The notes beneath the pieces are model-generated. The model had not been told where the DNA came from and searched no databases. It saw only the letters and a program-made list of their open reading frames with translations. Both the position numbers and the translations under genes were made by a program. Of a stretch of 64,000 nt of DNA, positions 25,941 through 34,938 are shown piece after piece (the stretch's first letter is position 1; each line of letters begins with the position of its first letter). The DNA is from JAAYYF01 sp040255585 (lineage in GTDB: Bacteria > Deinococcota > Deinococci > Deinococcales > Trueperaceae). Where the stretch lies: positions 1 through 64,000 of the forward strand of contig JBDZVI010000004.1 in NCBI GenBank assembly GCA_040255585.1, written 5' to 3'.

Positions 25941-27305
25941 ATGGACAGCGACGCCAACGTTACCCGCATCGCGGTTATCGGCGCCGGCCCGGCCGGCTTC
26001 TACGCAACGGAAGCGCTACTCAAGGGGCTGGGCGACGCGGTGTCGGTCGACCTGATCGAGCGTCTTCCTACGCCGTACGGCCTCGTGCGCTTCGGCGTCG
26101 CCCCCGATCACCAGAAGATCAAGTCCGTCACGCGCCTCTACGACCGCACCCTCGCCGATCCGCGCGTCAGGTACCTCGGCAACGTCGAGTTCGGCAAGCA
26201 CCTGACCATCGAGGACCTGCGGCGCCACTACCACGCGGTCGTCGTCACGGTCGGCTCGCCGACGGACAGGCGCCTCGCCATACCCGGCGAGGACCTCCTC
26301 GGGAGCATGTCGGCCACCGAGTTCGTGGCCTGGTACAACTCGCACCCCGACTTCCGGGATCTCGAGGTGCCCCTCGCGGCCAAGACGGCCGTGATCATCG
26401 GCGTCGGCAACGTGGCCATCGACGTCACACGCGTGCTCGCGAAGACGGTGGCCGAACTCGGTGAGACGGACATCGCCGACCACGCGCTGGAGCGCCTGGC
26501 CGACTCGACCGTCGAGGACATCGTGATCGTGGGTCGCCGCGGTCCTGCCGAGGCGAAGTTCACCACCAAGGAGCTGCGCGAGCTGGGCGAGTTGGCCAAC
26601 GCCGACATCTTCGTGCGCGAGGAGGAGCTCGAGGTGGGCGAGGCCAGCCTCGCCGCCATCGCGGGCGACGTCAACGCCATGAAGAACCTCGAGGTGCTAC
26701 GCGACTTCGCCAAGCAGACGCCGGAGGGGAAACCACGCCGCGTGCACATACGCTTCCTCCTCTCGCCGCTCGAGCTGCGCGGCAACGGGCACGTGAGCAG
26801 CGTCCTGTTCGGCAAGAACCGCCTCGAGGAGCGCCAGGGCGGGGGGCTGGCCGCCGTGGCGACGGGCGAGACGGAGGAGTTCCCCGCGGAGCTCGTCTTC
26901 CGCTCCGTCGGCTACCAGGGCACCGCGCTAGCGGGCATCCCTTTCGACGAGCGCGCCGGCGTGATCCCGAACGAGGCCGGCCGGGTGCTGACGGCGCGGG
27001 GCGGAGCGCCCGTTCCGGGGCTGTACGTCGCCGGCTGGATCAAGCGCGGACCCAGCGGCGTGATCGGCACCAACAAGGCGTGCGCCATGGAGACCGTCGC
27101 GAGCCTGTTGGCCGACGAGCTGCCCGTGCCGCCCGAGCCGAGCGTCGAGGCGCTCGACGCCCTGTTGGCCGACCGCGGCGCGCGACCCTTCACGGCGGCC
27201 GACTGGGCGAAACTGGACGCCCTCGAGACGGCCGCCGGCACGGCCAGCGGTCGACCGCGCGTGAAACTGGCCGACGTCGAGGCGATGCTGGCGGCCGTCG
27301 GCTGA
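25941..27305 (+). CDS. Ferredoxin-NADP reductase, FprA/adrenodoxin reductase type
   Basis: A 454-residue flavoenzyme that moves electrons between NADPH and ferredoxin. The N-terminal FAD motif is AVIGAGPAGFYATEAL (about 11-26), followed by RLPTPYGLVRFGVAPDHQKIKSV, a signature of the mycobacterial FprA/adrenodoxin reductase family. The NADP motif is IIGVGNVAIDVTRVL (about 150-164) and the C-terminal flavin segment is LYVAGWIKRGPSGVIGTNKACA. The partner ferredoxin is not nearby. The gene stands alone, divergent from lysC, with 64 bases between starts. It may supply reducing power to Fe-S assembly or desaturation chemistry. Confidence 0.92.
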   Translation: MDSDANVTRIAVIGAGPAGFYATEALLKGLGDAVSVDLIERLPTPYGLVRFGVAPDHQKIKSVTRLYDRTLADPRVRYLGNVEFGKHLTIEDLRRHYHAVVVTVGSPTDRRLAIPGEDLLGSMSATEFVAWYNSHPDFRDLEVPLAAKTAVIIGVGNVAIDVTRVLAKTVAELGETDIADHALERLADSTVEDIVIVGRRGPAEAKFTTKELRELGELANADIFVREEELEVGEASLAAIAGDVNAMKNLEVLRDFAKQTPEGKPRRVHIRFLLSPLELRGNGHVSSVLFGKNRLEERQGGGLAAVATGETEEFPAELVFRSVGYQGTALAGIPFDERAGVIPNEAGRVLTARGGAPVPGLYVAGWIKRGPSGVIGTNKACAMETVASLLADELPVPPEPSVEALDALLADRGARPFTAADWAKLDALETAAGTASGRPRVKLADVEAMLAAVG

Positions 27306-27485
27306 CGAGACCGGCTTCCGGCGGCACGAGGCGGCGCATGGCTCCCTTGCTGCTGGTAGAGCGGCTCGCTCGTGCCACCGCCCATGCAGGGCGACGCCCC
27401 GAGCTTGGGCCCCTCCGGACGCGCTTCTCACGAAGTGTTACGATGCCGCCGAACACAGCGCAAGCCAGCGCATAAAGCGAGGTAA

Positions 27486-28349
27486 ATGAACGTGTCGGAT
27501 ACTCATCCCGCGAGTTCGAGCACGGGGTCGGCCCGACCGCCCGGTCGGGCAGGCGGCGTCGGCCCGGGCGCGCCGCTGCTGAGCATCCAGGGCCTGACGA
27601 AAGACTTCGGCGGCCTGCGCGCCGTCAACGCCTGCTCCTTCGACGTCGCCCCTGGCAGCATCACCGGCCTGATCGGTCCGAACGGCGCGGGCAAGACCAC
27701 CCTCTTCAGCCTGGTGTCCGGGTTCCACCGACCCGACTCGGGTCGCGTCTACCTTGACGGCGAGGACGTCACGGGCCTGCCCTCCCACCTCCTCTTCCGC
27801 AAGGGTCTCTGCCGGACCTTCCAGATCCCCCGCGAGCACAAGAGCATGACCGTGACCGAGAACCTCATGCTGGTGCCCAAGGGTCAGATCGGCGAGCGGT
27901 TCTGGAACCCCGTCGTTCGGCCCGGCGCCGTGAGGGCGCAGGAGCGGCAGTTGCGCGACAAGGCCAACGAGGTGCTCGAGTTCGTTAACCTCGCCCACAT
28001 GGCGGACCAGCCGGCCGGCGCCATGTCGGGCGGCCAGAAGAAGCTACTCGAGCTCGCCCGCACCCTGATGGCCGACCCGAAGATCGTCCTCCTCGACGAG
28101 CCGGGCGCGGGCGTCAACCCGACGCTGATGGGCAAGATCCGCGAGAAGATCGAGCAGCTCAACCGCGAACGCGGCATCACGTTCCTGCTCATCGAGCACG
28201 ACATGCCGCTCGTCATGGGCCTCTGCAACCCTGTGGTAGTGATGAACCAGGGCAGCAAGCTCGTCGAGGGGCCGCCGGCCATCATCAAGTCCGACCCGCG
28301 CGTCCTGGAGGCGTACCTTGGAGGGCAGTATGCCGCTCTTGACGGTTGA
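27486..28349 (+). CDS. livG: Branched-chain amino acid ABC transporter ATP-binding protein LivG
   Basis: One of two ATPases of a Liv-type importer. 287 residues with a disordered Ser/Pro/Gly-rich N-terminal tail of ~30. Walker A GPNGAGKTT (about 65-73), ABC signature MSGGQKKLLELART, Walker B KIVLLDEPGAGVNP, and the LivG-like long segment between Walker A and signature (FQIPREHKSMTVTENLM). ATG 27486 follows GAGG. First gene of livGFHM; overlaps livF by 20 bases. The 180-base gap upstream has a possible -10 (TACGAT at 27438) but no clear -35. Substrates could be branched-chain amino acids, amides or urea. Confidence 0.92.
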   Translation: MNVSDTHPASSSTGSARPPGRAGGVGPGAPLLSIQGLTKDFGGLRAVNACSFDVAPGSITGLIGPNGAGKTTLFSLVSGFHRPDSGRVYLDGEDVTGLPSHLLFRKGLCRTFQIPREHKSMTVTENLMLVPKGQIGERFWNPVVRPGAVRAQERQLRDKANEVLEFVNLAHMADQPAGAMSGGQKKLLELARTLMADPKIVLLDEPGAGVNPTLMGKIREKIEQLNRERGITFLLIEHDMPLVMGLCNPVVVMNQGSKLVEGPPAIIKSDPRVLEAYLGGQYAALDG

Positions 28350-29034
28350 GCGCGCCGTCGCCGGCTACGGCGAGATGCAGGTCCTCAGGGGCGTCACCCT
28401 CAGTGTCGGCGAAGGCGAGATCGTCTCGATAGTCGGTCCGAACGGCGCAGGCAAGTCGACGGTGATGAAGCTCATCTTCGGGCTGCTCAAGCCGTGGGAG
28501 GGCTCCATCACCTTCGACGGTCGCGACGTGTCCGGCACGGCGCCCGAGAAGCTGGTGCGGCTCGGGCTCTCGTACGTTCCCCAAGTTGACAACGTCTTCC
28601 CCAACCTGACGGTCGAGGAGAACCTGGACATGGGGGGCTACATCCGTAACGGGTCGCTGGCGGAGCAGAAGGAGCGCGTCTTCGAGCTCTTCCCCCGCCT
28701 CGCCGAGCGCCGCAAGCAGCGAGCCGGCAAGATGTCGGGGGGCGAACGGCAGATGGTCGCGATGGGGAGGGCGCTGATGCTCGATCCGCGGCTGCTCATG
28801 CTCGACGAGCCTTCCGCCGGCCTCGCCCCCCTGCTGGTCGACATGATCTTCGACAAGATCGTCGAGATCAACCGCACGGGCGTGGCGGTCCTCATGGTCG
28901 AGCAGAACGCCAAGAAGTCGCTCGCGTTGGCCAACCGGGGCTACGTCCTGGCGACCGGCCAGAACCAGGTCGACGGTCAAGGCCGCGACCTCCTCGAGAA
29001 CCCAGAGGTCGCCCGCCTCTACCTGGGAGGTTGA
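28330..29034 (+). CDS. livF: Branched-chain amino acid ABC transporter ATP-binding protein LivF
   Basis: Second ATPase of the Liv importer; 234 residues. Walker A GPNGAGKST (near 36), signature MSGGERQMVAMGRALM, Walker B LLMLDEPSAGLAP. The LivF-type beginning MPLLTVERAVAGYGEMQVLRG fixes the ATG at 28330, which has GGAGGG just upstream within the end of livG; an in-frame TTG at 28318 is less likely. The overlap with livG and the near overlap with livH imply translational coupling. Confidence 0.92.
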   Translation: MPLLTVERAVAGYGEMQVLRGVTLSVGEGEIVSIVGPNGAGKSTVMKLIFGLLKPWEGSITFDGRDVSGTAPEKLVRLGLSYVPQVDNVFPNLTVEENLDMGGYIRNGSLAEQKERVFELFPRLAERRKQRAGKMSGGERQMVAMGRALMLDPRLLMLDEPSAGLAPLLVDMIFDKIVEINRTGVAVLMVEQNAKKSLALANRGYVLATGQNQVDGQGRDLLENPEVARLYLGG

Positions 29035-29036
29035 CG

Positions 29037-30083
29037 GTGGTGCAGAGTACGGGATCCTCAAGCGCGCGACCCATGGAACGGTTCCGCCGCGCCGCGGCGG
29101 GCCGGACGGGCATGCTCGTGGCGCTCGCGCTGGTGCTCGCCGCCATCGTGGTCGTCGCGATCGTCAAGGGCGTGCCCGGCACGCAGCTCCTCTCGCTCTT
29201 CGTACGCGGCGTGCTGCTCGGCGGCACGCTCGCCCTCGGCGCGATCGGTGTCACGCTCGTCTACGCGGTCCTCAAGATGGCCAACTTCGCGCACGGCGAC
29301 ACCATGACGCTCGGCGCGTACCTCGGCCTCGTCGTCGTGACGCTGCTGCCCAAAGGGGCGCCGCTGGCGCCGTTCTCCTTCGGGTACGAGTTCCTCGTCG
29401 CCCTGCTCCTAGTCATCCCGGCCGTCGGGCTCATCGCCTTCGGGCTCGACCAGCTCGCCTTCCGGCCGCTGCGGGCCCGTCGCTCGCAGTCGATCATGTT
29501 CGCTATGGCCGCCCTCGGCCTCGCGTTCGGCATCAGGAGCCTTGTCTACATCTTCTGGGGCGCGGATTTCACGTTCTTCTACACGGGGCGCGCGCGGCCG
29601 GCAGTCGAGCTCTTCGCCGGCGTGCGGGTGCGACCGGACCAGCTGTTCATCCTGGGCCTGGCCGTAGTGCTCATCGTCGGCGTGTACCTGCTGCTCGAGC
29701 GCACCAAGATCGGCAAGGCCATGCGCGCCACCGCGGACAACTCGGACCTGGCGCGCATCAGCGGCATAGACACGAAGCGCGTCATCCTCTGGACATGGCT
29801 CATCGGCGGCGGACTGGCCGGTGCCGGCGGCATGCTCTACGGCCTCGACGTGCAACTCAGGCCCGAGATGGGGTGGTGGCTGCTCCTGCCGCTCTTCGCG
29901 GCCGTCATCCTCGGCAGCATCGGCAACGCCTACGGGGCCCTCGCCGGAGCGTTCGTGATCGGCATCGTGTGGCAGATGAGCGGCGCGTTCATCAACCCCG
30001 TCTACAGCCAGGGGATCGCCTTCCTCGTCATGATCATCGTGCTCATCGTCCGCCCAGAGGGACTGTTCGGGGGGAGGAAGTAG
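29037..30083 (+). CDS. livH: Branched-chain amino acid ABC transporter permease LivH
   Basis: Inner-membrane permease, about 348 residues with eight or so hydrophobic helices. The LivH-type block GAIGVTLVYAVLKMANFAHGDTMTLGAYLGL near 65-95 and the EAA-like loop KAMRATADNSDLARISGIDTKRV near 225 are clear. The start is uncertain: GTG 29037 sits six bases behind GGGAGG; TTG 29031 and GTG 29040 are alternatives. N-terminal ~25 residues are polar. Followed by livM after one base. Confidence 0.9.
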   Translation: MVQSTGSSSARPMERFRRAAAGRTGMLVALALVLAAIVVVAIVKGVPGTQLLSLFVRGVLLGGTLALGAIGVTLVYAVLKMANFAHGDTMTLGAYLGLVVVTLLPKGAPLAPFSFGYEFLVALLLVIPAVGLIAFGLDQLAFRPLRARRSQSIMFAMAALGLAFGIRSLVYIFWGADFTFFYTGRARPAVELFAGVRVRPDQLFILGLAVVLIVGVYLLLERTKIGKAMRATADNSDLARISGIDTKRVILWTWLIGGGLAGAGGMLYGLDVQLRPEMGWWLLLPLFAAVILGSIGNAYGALAGAFVIGIVWQMSGAFINPVYSQGIAFLVMIIVLIVRPEGLFGGRK

Positions 30084-30084
30084 C

Positions 30085-31281
30085 ATGACGGCGCTTCACC
30101 TCGCCAAGGCCGCGCTCCTGGCGGTGCCCCTGTGGCTCCTCCTCTCCAGCGTCATGCGCTTCAAGCCGTCCTGGCTCAGGCACCTCGCGTCGCTCGCCGT
30201 CGGCTTCGGCGCCGCGGCGCTCATCACGCTGGTCATGCCGACCGGCCTCCTCTCTTACGTCACGACCTTCATCCTGATGGCGTGCGTCTACGCCGTGCTG
30301 TCGGTCGGCCTCAACGTGCAGTGGGGATACACGGGCCTCTTCAACATCGGCATCGCGGCGTTCTACGCCATCGGCGCGTTCACGAGCGCGCTCGTCACGA
30401 CCAAGATGCCGACCGGCCTCAACGCCAGCTTCACGAAACAGCTGTTCGGGCTCGGCATGCCGTTCTGGGTGGGCGTGCTCGCGGCCGGCGTCGTCGCGGG
30501 GGTCCTGGCATGGCTCGTCGGCAAGCCGACGCTCAAGCTGCGCGACGACTACCTCGCCATAGCCACCATCGGGATCGCCGAGCTCGTGCGGCTCTTCTTC
30601 CAGAACGAGCGCTGGCTGGCCAACGGCCCACAGCCACTGCGCGGCATACCGCAACCGCTCAGCTGCCTGTCGGGCGACGGCTGCGGCTGGCTGCCCGGCT
30701 TCGTCAACTCGTTCTTCGCGCCGCTGGCGCCACGCGACTACCCGTACATCTACGTCGCCATCGTCGCGCTCGTCCTCTACCTCATCTACCGCGTGCTAGA
30801 GCGCGCCATCCGCTCGCCTTGGGGCCGCGTCCTGCGTGCCGTCAGGGAGGAGGAGGCTTCCGCCGCCATGAACGGCAAGGACGTCGCCGCCTTCCGCATG
30901 CAGGCGTTCGTCGTCGGGGCGGTGATCATGGGGATAGGCGGCGCGCTCTACGCCCACTACATCGTGTCCATCGACTACTCCCACTTCGACCCGCTCAACG
31001 GCACGTTCCTCGTATGGGTGATGCTCATGCTCGGGGGCAGCGGGAACAACCGCGGCGCCATCCTCGGCGCGTTCGTCGTTTACGCGATCTGGTCCGGCAC
31101 GAGCTTCGTGGTAGACGCCTTGCGGCCCGCCCTCGCGGCCATCTCCCCCGACCTGCCTTCGCGCGGCCCCTACCTACGACTGCTCTTCATCTCGATCCTG
31201 TTGGTGTTCATCGTGCTGTTCAAGCCCAAGGGGATCATCCCGGAGGAGAAGGTCGTCTCGCTAGATCGCGACCTGGGCTGA
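30085..31281 (+). CDS. livM: Branched-chain amino acid ABC transporter permease LivM
   Basis: Second permease; 398 residues, a little longer than usual, with about ten hydrophobic segments. VGLNVQWGYTGLFNIGIAAFYAIGAF near 75 is the LivM hallmark and RVLRAVREEEASAAMNGKDVAAFRMQAFVVGA near 250 is the ATPase-contact loop. A Cys/Gly-rich extracytoplasmic loop (CLSGDGCGW, about 193-201) could hold a disulfide. ATG 30085 follows GGAGGAAG. Last gene before the bidirectional terminator. Confidence 0.9.
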   Translation: MTALHLAKAALLAVPLWLLLSSVMRFKPSWLRHLASLAVGFGAAALITLVMPTGLLSYVTTFILMACVYAVLSVGLNVQWGYTGLFNIGIAAFYAIGAFTSALVTTKMPTGLNASFTKQLFGLGMPFWVGVLAAGVVAGVLAWLVGKPTLKLRDDYLAIATIGIAELVRLFFQNERWLANGPQPLRGIPQPLSCLSGDGCGWLPGFVNSFFAPLAPRDYPYIYVAIVALVLYLIYRVLERAIRSPWGRVLRAVREEEASAAMNGKDVAAFRMQAFVVGAVIMGIGGALYAHYIVSIDYSHFDPLNGTFLVWVMLMLGGSGNNRGAILGAFVVYAIWSGTSFVVDALRPALAAISPDLPSRGPYLRLLFISILLVFIVLFKPKGIIPEEKVVSLDRDLG

Positions 31282-31301
31282 GGCGCCCCCAATACAAGAC
31301 A

Positions 31302-31331
31302 GAGGGCGGATGCTCGTTCGCATCCGCCCTC
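31302..31331. terminator. Bidirectional terminator between livM and livJ
   Basis: A 12-bp perfect stem (31302-31313 with 31320-31331, GAGGGCGGATGC arm) with a 6-base loop. It is followed on plus by CCTCTTTCTT and on minus by GTCTTGTATT. It lies between convergent livM and livJ and should serve both. Confidence 0.85.
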
Positions 31332-31382
31332 CCTCTTTCTTCAAGCGTTCCAGCCCGCCGCTGGTCGCGCTCTGGCTTGGAC

Positions 31383-32642
31383 TTACTCTGCGGGGATCTC
31401 CGAAGCGGTGAGTACGACTTCGGTCTCGATGCTACCGCCCTTGTACTCCCACACCGCCATCGGGGTCACGACGTCGCCGAGGGCGTCGTAGTCGACTTCG
31501 CCGGCGGCGCCGGAGTAGTTGACGGCCTGGCCGGCCTTGATGAGCTCCAGGGCACGCTGGAAGTCGCCGACGCCGACGGTCTCGCCCGGGGCGTTGGAGA
31601 CGTCGCGCAGGCGGGCGGCGACGCTGGCGCCGGAGACCTCGACACCGTCGACGATGGCCTTGGCGATGGCGAGGCCGATGGTGGCCATGGCGTCGTAGCC
31701 GGTGTCGATGTAAGGCAGCGGCGGCGCCTCGCCGAACGTGTCGGCGTACGCGGAGGAGAACTTGACCCAGCCGTCCCAGTTCGGGTCGGCGCCGGCAGAC
31801 GTGCCGTAGTGGCCTTCGACGGCGTCGGCGCCGAGCGCCGTGACGATGTCGAGGGACTGCGTGCCGTCCGTGTACTGCCAGTTCGTGAAGTTGTAGAGGT
31901 CACGGGCCTCGGCCATGTAGACCGTCGCCTGACCGGGGTAGGAGACCGCGAGGACGACCTCGGGGTTGCCGGCCAGCACCTGCTCGAGGAGGGCGGCGTA
32001 CGTGGGCTGCGGCTCGTCCGGGTGGGCGACCTTGGCCGTGATGGTGCCGCCGCGCTTGGTGAAGGCGGCCTCGAAGGCGTCGGCCAAGCCTTGGCCGTAC
32101 GGGTTGTTGTCGTACAGGATGGCGGCGGTGTTGTAGCTGTGATCGGAGAAGATCTCACCGCGCGCGAGCATGGCGCCGACGACGCCCTGGAGCGCGTCGG
32201 AGGCCACGGTGCGGTAGACGACGTCGCCGTCGTCCGGGAGCATCGCGAGTAGCGGCGAGGTGGAGGCCGGCGAGATCAGGACTACGTTGCTCGGGATGGC
32301 CACGGACTCGGCGACCGCCACGCTGACGCCGCTCGACAGCGAGCCGACGATGGCGACGACGCCGTCGGCGTTGACGAGCTTGCGGGCGCGTTCGACGCCC
32401 TGCGCGGCAGCGGTGGCGTCGTCCTCGGTGACGATCTCGACGATCGGACCGCCGAAGACCGCCGTTGCGGCGGCGTTGATCTGGTCGGCGGCGAGCTTGA
32501 CGCCGTTGCCGATGGCCGGACCGAACTCGGCCAGCGGACCGGTGTAAGACAGGAGCACACCGACCTTAGAGACGGGCGGGGTCTGCGCGCCGGCCAAGCC
32601 GATCAACGCAGCCACCAACAACCAAACTAGCTTCTTATGCAC
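31383..32642 (-). CDS. livJ: Branched-chain amino acid ABC transporter substrate-binding protein
   Basis: Periplasmic or surface binding protein; 419 residues. Signal peptide MHKKLVWLLVAALIGLAGA with cleavage near AGA-QT. The type I binding-protein fold follows: VGVLLSYTGPLAEFGPAIGNGVKLAADQIN, later VAIVGSLSSGVSVAVAESVAIPSNVVLISPAST (Ser/Thr that usually bind the amino acid alpha-carboxylate), and IDTGYDAMATIGLAIAKA. ATG 32642 follows AGGAGGAGA. It faces the livGFHM operon and has its own strong promoter, allowing the binding protein to be made in excess over the membrane parts. Confidence 0.92.
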   Translation of the reverse strand: MHKKLVWLLVAALIGLAGAQTPPVSKVGVLLSYTGPLAEFGPAIGNGVKLAADQINAAATAVFGGPIVEIVTEDDATAAAQGVERARKLVNADGVVAIVGSLSSGVSVAVAESVAIPSNVVLISPASTSPLLAMLPDDGDVVYRTVASDALQGVVGAMLARGEIFSDHSYNTAAILYDNNPYGQGLADAFEAAFTKRGGTITAKVAHPDEPQPTYAALLEQVLAGNPEVVLAVSYPGQATVYMAEARDLYNFTNWQYTDGTQSLDIVTALGADAVEGHYGTSAGADPNWDGWVKFSSAYADTFGEAPPLPYIDTGYDAMATIGLAIAKAIVDGVEVSGASVAARLRDVSNAPGETVGVGDFQRALELIKAGQAVNYSGAAGEVDYDALGDVVTPMAVWEYKGGSIETEVVLTASEIPAE

Positions 32643-32697
32643 GTTCTCCTCCTAGGTTCGAAAAACGCGACGATGTCTACGTGCGGCGGTCGGTTGC

Positions 32698-32726
32698 ATC
32701 GTAAGAAACCCCACATAGGCTGTCAA
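32698..32726 (-). promoter_or_regulatory. Sigma-70 promoter of livJ
   Basis: On the minus strand TTGACA (32726-32721) and TACGAT (32703-32698) are exactly 17 bases apart. This is the closest match to the vegetative consensus in the window, about 55 bases before the livJ start. Confidence 0.8.
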
Positions 32727-32864
32727 CGTCGACGGTGGCAGGGAGAAAGGAAAGGTTAAGGGCCTCACGTACGCCTTACGACCGGCCGCGACCACGGGGC
32801 GGTGCCAAGTGTCATGCGGAAACATCACATTCGTCTTGTTTCCTCATCACGACCTGCAGGATTG

Positions 32865-32873
32865 TGCTATTCT
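32865..32873 (+). promoter_or_regulatory. Extended -10 promoter candidate for glnA
   Basis: TGCTATTCT fits the extended -10 form (TGn-TATTCT), 83 bases before the glnA start, in a locally AT-richer stretch. No good -35 is present. The leader from here to 32957 shows no strong hairpin. Confidence 0.4.
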
Positions 32874-32956
32874 CCCGGTCGTTGCGATGCGCCGATCGAC
32901 CCAACGGTCGTCCGGTAGCGATCGAGACCCGAGCTTTTCGGTTCCCAGGAGGAAGT

Positions 32957-34297
32957 GTGGCCAAGTCCCGCGCCGACATCAAACAGCTGTTGAAGGAACA
33001 CGACGTCCGGTTCCTCAGGCTCCAGTTCACCGACATCCATGGGCGCAACAAGAACGTAGAGGTGCCAACCTCCCAGTTCGACAAGGCGCTCGACGGCGAG
33101 ATCATGTTCGACGGCTCGTCGATCAAGGGCTTCACGCGCATCGAGGAGTCAGACATGCTCCTCAGCCCCGATTACGACACGTTCCTCCTCCTCCCGCCCG
33201 CGGTGGAGGGCAGTGTGCCCGGCCAGGTGGCGCGCCTCATCTGCGACATCAACGAACCGGACGGCACGCCCTTCGATGGCGACCCGCGCGGGGTGCTGAA
33301 GCGCCAGCTCGCGAAGCTCCGCGAGCTCGGGTACGACGACCTGTTCGTCGGCGTCGAGCCGGAGTTCTACCTGTTCAAGCGCGGCGTCGACGGCAGCCCC
33401 ACCACCATCACGAACGACGGCGCGGGCTACTTCGACCTCGCCCCGGTCGACCGGGGCGAGGACGCGCGCCGCGACATGGTCAACGCCCTCACCGATCTTG
33501 GCTTCGAGATCGAGGCCGCCCACCACGAGGTCGGTCCCGGCCAGCACGAGATCGACTTCAAGTACGCGGACGCCATCACGACCGCCGACTCCATCCAGAC
33601 CTTCCGCACGGTCGTGAAGCGCATAGCGATGAACCACGGACTCCACGCCACCTTCATGCCCAAGCCCGTCGCCGGCATCGCGGGTTCTGGCATGCACAGC
33701 CACCTCAGCATCTTCAAGGACGGCGAGAACGCCTTCTACGATCCGAAGGCGCCTTACCAGCTCTCGAAGGCGGCGCTCTACTGGATCGGTGGCCTGCTCG
33801 AACACGCGCCGGGCTTCGTCGCCATCACGAACCCCACCATCAACAGCTACAAGCGCCTCACGCCCGGTCACGAGGCGCCGACCAACATCGCGTGGTCCGT
33901 CTCCAACCGCAGCGCCATGGTGCGCATCCCGGCGCGGCGCGGCAACGGCACGCGCGCCGAGCTACGCATGCCCGACCCGTCAGCCAACCCGTACCTGGCG
34001 CTATCGGCCATGATCGCCGCCGGCATCGACGGTCTCAAGCGCAAGCTCCTCCCACCGCCACCGGTCGAGCGCAACATCTTCGAGATGAGCGTCCGCGACC
34101 GCCGCAAGCACAAGGTCAAGGACCTCCCCGGCGACCTGAAGGAGGCGCTCGACAACCTGAAGCGCGACCGCGTCGTCATAGACGCCCTCGGCGACCACGT
34201 CTACAAGCTGTTCATCGACGAGAAGCTGGCCGAGTACGACGAGTACCGCATCGCCGTCCACGGCTGGGAGCTGGATCGCTACCTGGCGGACTACTGA
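32957..34297 (+). CDS. glnA: Glutamine synthetase, type I
   Basis: Makes glutamine from glutamate, ammonia and ATP. 446 residues, the short GSI-alpha form as in Bacillus (about 444). Motifs: FDGSSIKGFTRIEESDMLL near 52-70, EVGPGQHEIDFKYADA near 192, and the ATP region KPVAGIAGSGMHSHLSIF near 240. The NPTINSYKRLTPGHEAPTNIAWS block is intact. It lacks the long C-terminal insertion and the adenylylation segment of the GSI-beta type, so feedback and protein-protein control rather than adenylylation are expected. GTG 32957 follows AGGAGGA; longer in-frame starts have no support. The ruvC GTG follows its stop directly. Confidence 0.95.
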   Translation: MAKSRADIKQLLKEHDVRFLRLQFTDIHGRNKNVEVPTSQFDKALDGEIMFDGSSIKGFTRIEESDMLLSPDYDTFLLLPPAVEGSVPGQVARLICDINEPDGTPFDGDPRGVLKRQLAKLRELGYDDLFVGVEPEFYLFKRGVDGSPTTITNDGAGYFDLAPVDRGEDARRDMVNALTDLGFEIEAAHHEVGPGQHEIDFKYADAITTADSIQTFRTVVKRIAMNHGLHATFMPKPVAGIAGSGMHSHLSIFKDGENAFYDPKAPYQLSKAALYWIGGLLEHAPGFVAITNPTINSYKRLTPGHEAPTNIAWSVSNRSAMVRIPARRGNGTRAELRMPDPSANPYLALSAMIAAGIDGLKRKLLPPPPVERNIFEMSVRDRRKHKVKDLPGDLKEALDNLKRDRVVIDALGDHVYKLFIDEKLAEYDEYRIAVHGWELDRYLADY

Positions 34298-34849
34298 GTG
34301 CCTGAGCGGGGTCGCGTCACGCAGCCGGGGAGCGGCGCCAGGCCGCTCCGGGTGGTGGGCGTCGACCCCGGCCTTGCCAACCTTGGCATGGGCGCCGTCG
34401 AGGAGGCTGGCAAGGAGGCCGGCTTCCTGGGTAGCGCCCTCGTCACCACGTCGCCGCGCAGTTCCCAAGGCGAGCGTCTCCTGGCCATACGGCGCGAGTT
34501 CACGACGTTCCTCGATCGCTACCGACCGGACGCCATAGCGCTGGAAGGTCAGTTCCTCAAGCAACAGCGGCAGACGTCGTTCCGCGTGGGTCAGGCCGTG
34601 GGCGTCGTGCTACTCACCGCGGCGGAGCGCGAGCTGCCGGTCTTCGAGTACGGACCGGAGCAGGTCAAGCTGGCCCTGGTCGGCAGCGGCCGCGCCGACA
34701 AGGACCAAGTCGCGTTCATGGTCCGCGCCCTCCTGAAGCTGACGGCGCAGAAGCGCCCCGATCATGTCACCGACGCTCTGGCGCTCGCATTGACCCATCT
34801 GCAGTCGCGCCGCATCGGGATGCTGACCGACGCGTCGGCGCGTCGGTGA
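34298..34849 (+). CDS. ruvC: Crossover junction endodeoxyribonuclease RuvC
   Basis: Resolves Holliday junctions with RuvAB. 183 residues. RNase H-like acidic residues are in place: Asp in VVGVDPGLANLGMG (about 19-32), Glu in AIALEGQFLKQQRQTSFRVGQA, Lys-rich YGPEQVKLALVGSGRADKDQV, and C-terminal DHVTDALALALTH. The first ~15 residues are extra compared with the family, so a downstream start is possible. The GTG at 34298 directly follows the glnA TGA. No ruvA or ruvB nearby. Confidence 0.9.
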   Translation: MPERGRVTQPGSGARPLRVVGVDPGLANLGMGAVEEAGKEAGFLGSALVTTSPRSSQGERLLAIRREFTTFLDRYRPDAIALEGQFLKQQRQTSFRVGQAVGVVLLTAAERELPVFEYGPEQVKLALVGSGRADKDQVAFMVRALLKLTAQKRPDHVTDALALALTHLQSRRIGMLTDASARR

Positions 34850-34938
34850 CCGGCGGAAGTCCGGCCCGAGCCCAGCCCCGTCCGGCCTCGAAGGTCGCCT
34901 GACGAGCGGCTGCCAACCGTCAAGTCTTCTTGCCGGCG

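Noticed and set aside
30132..32252. 706-codon open frame on the plus strand
   Set aside because: It covers livM in a shifted frame and livJ on the opposite strand; its composition (Arg/His-rich) is typical of high-GC shadows.
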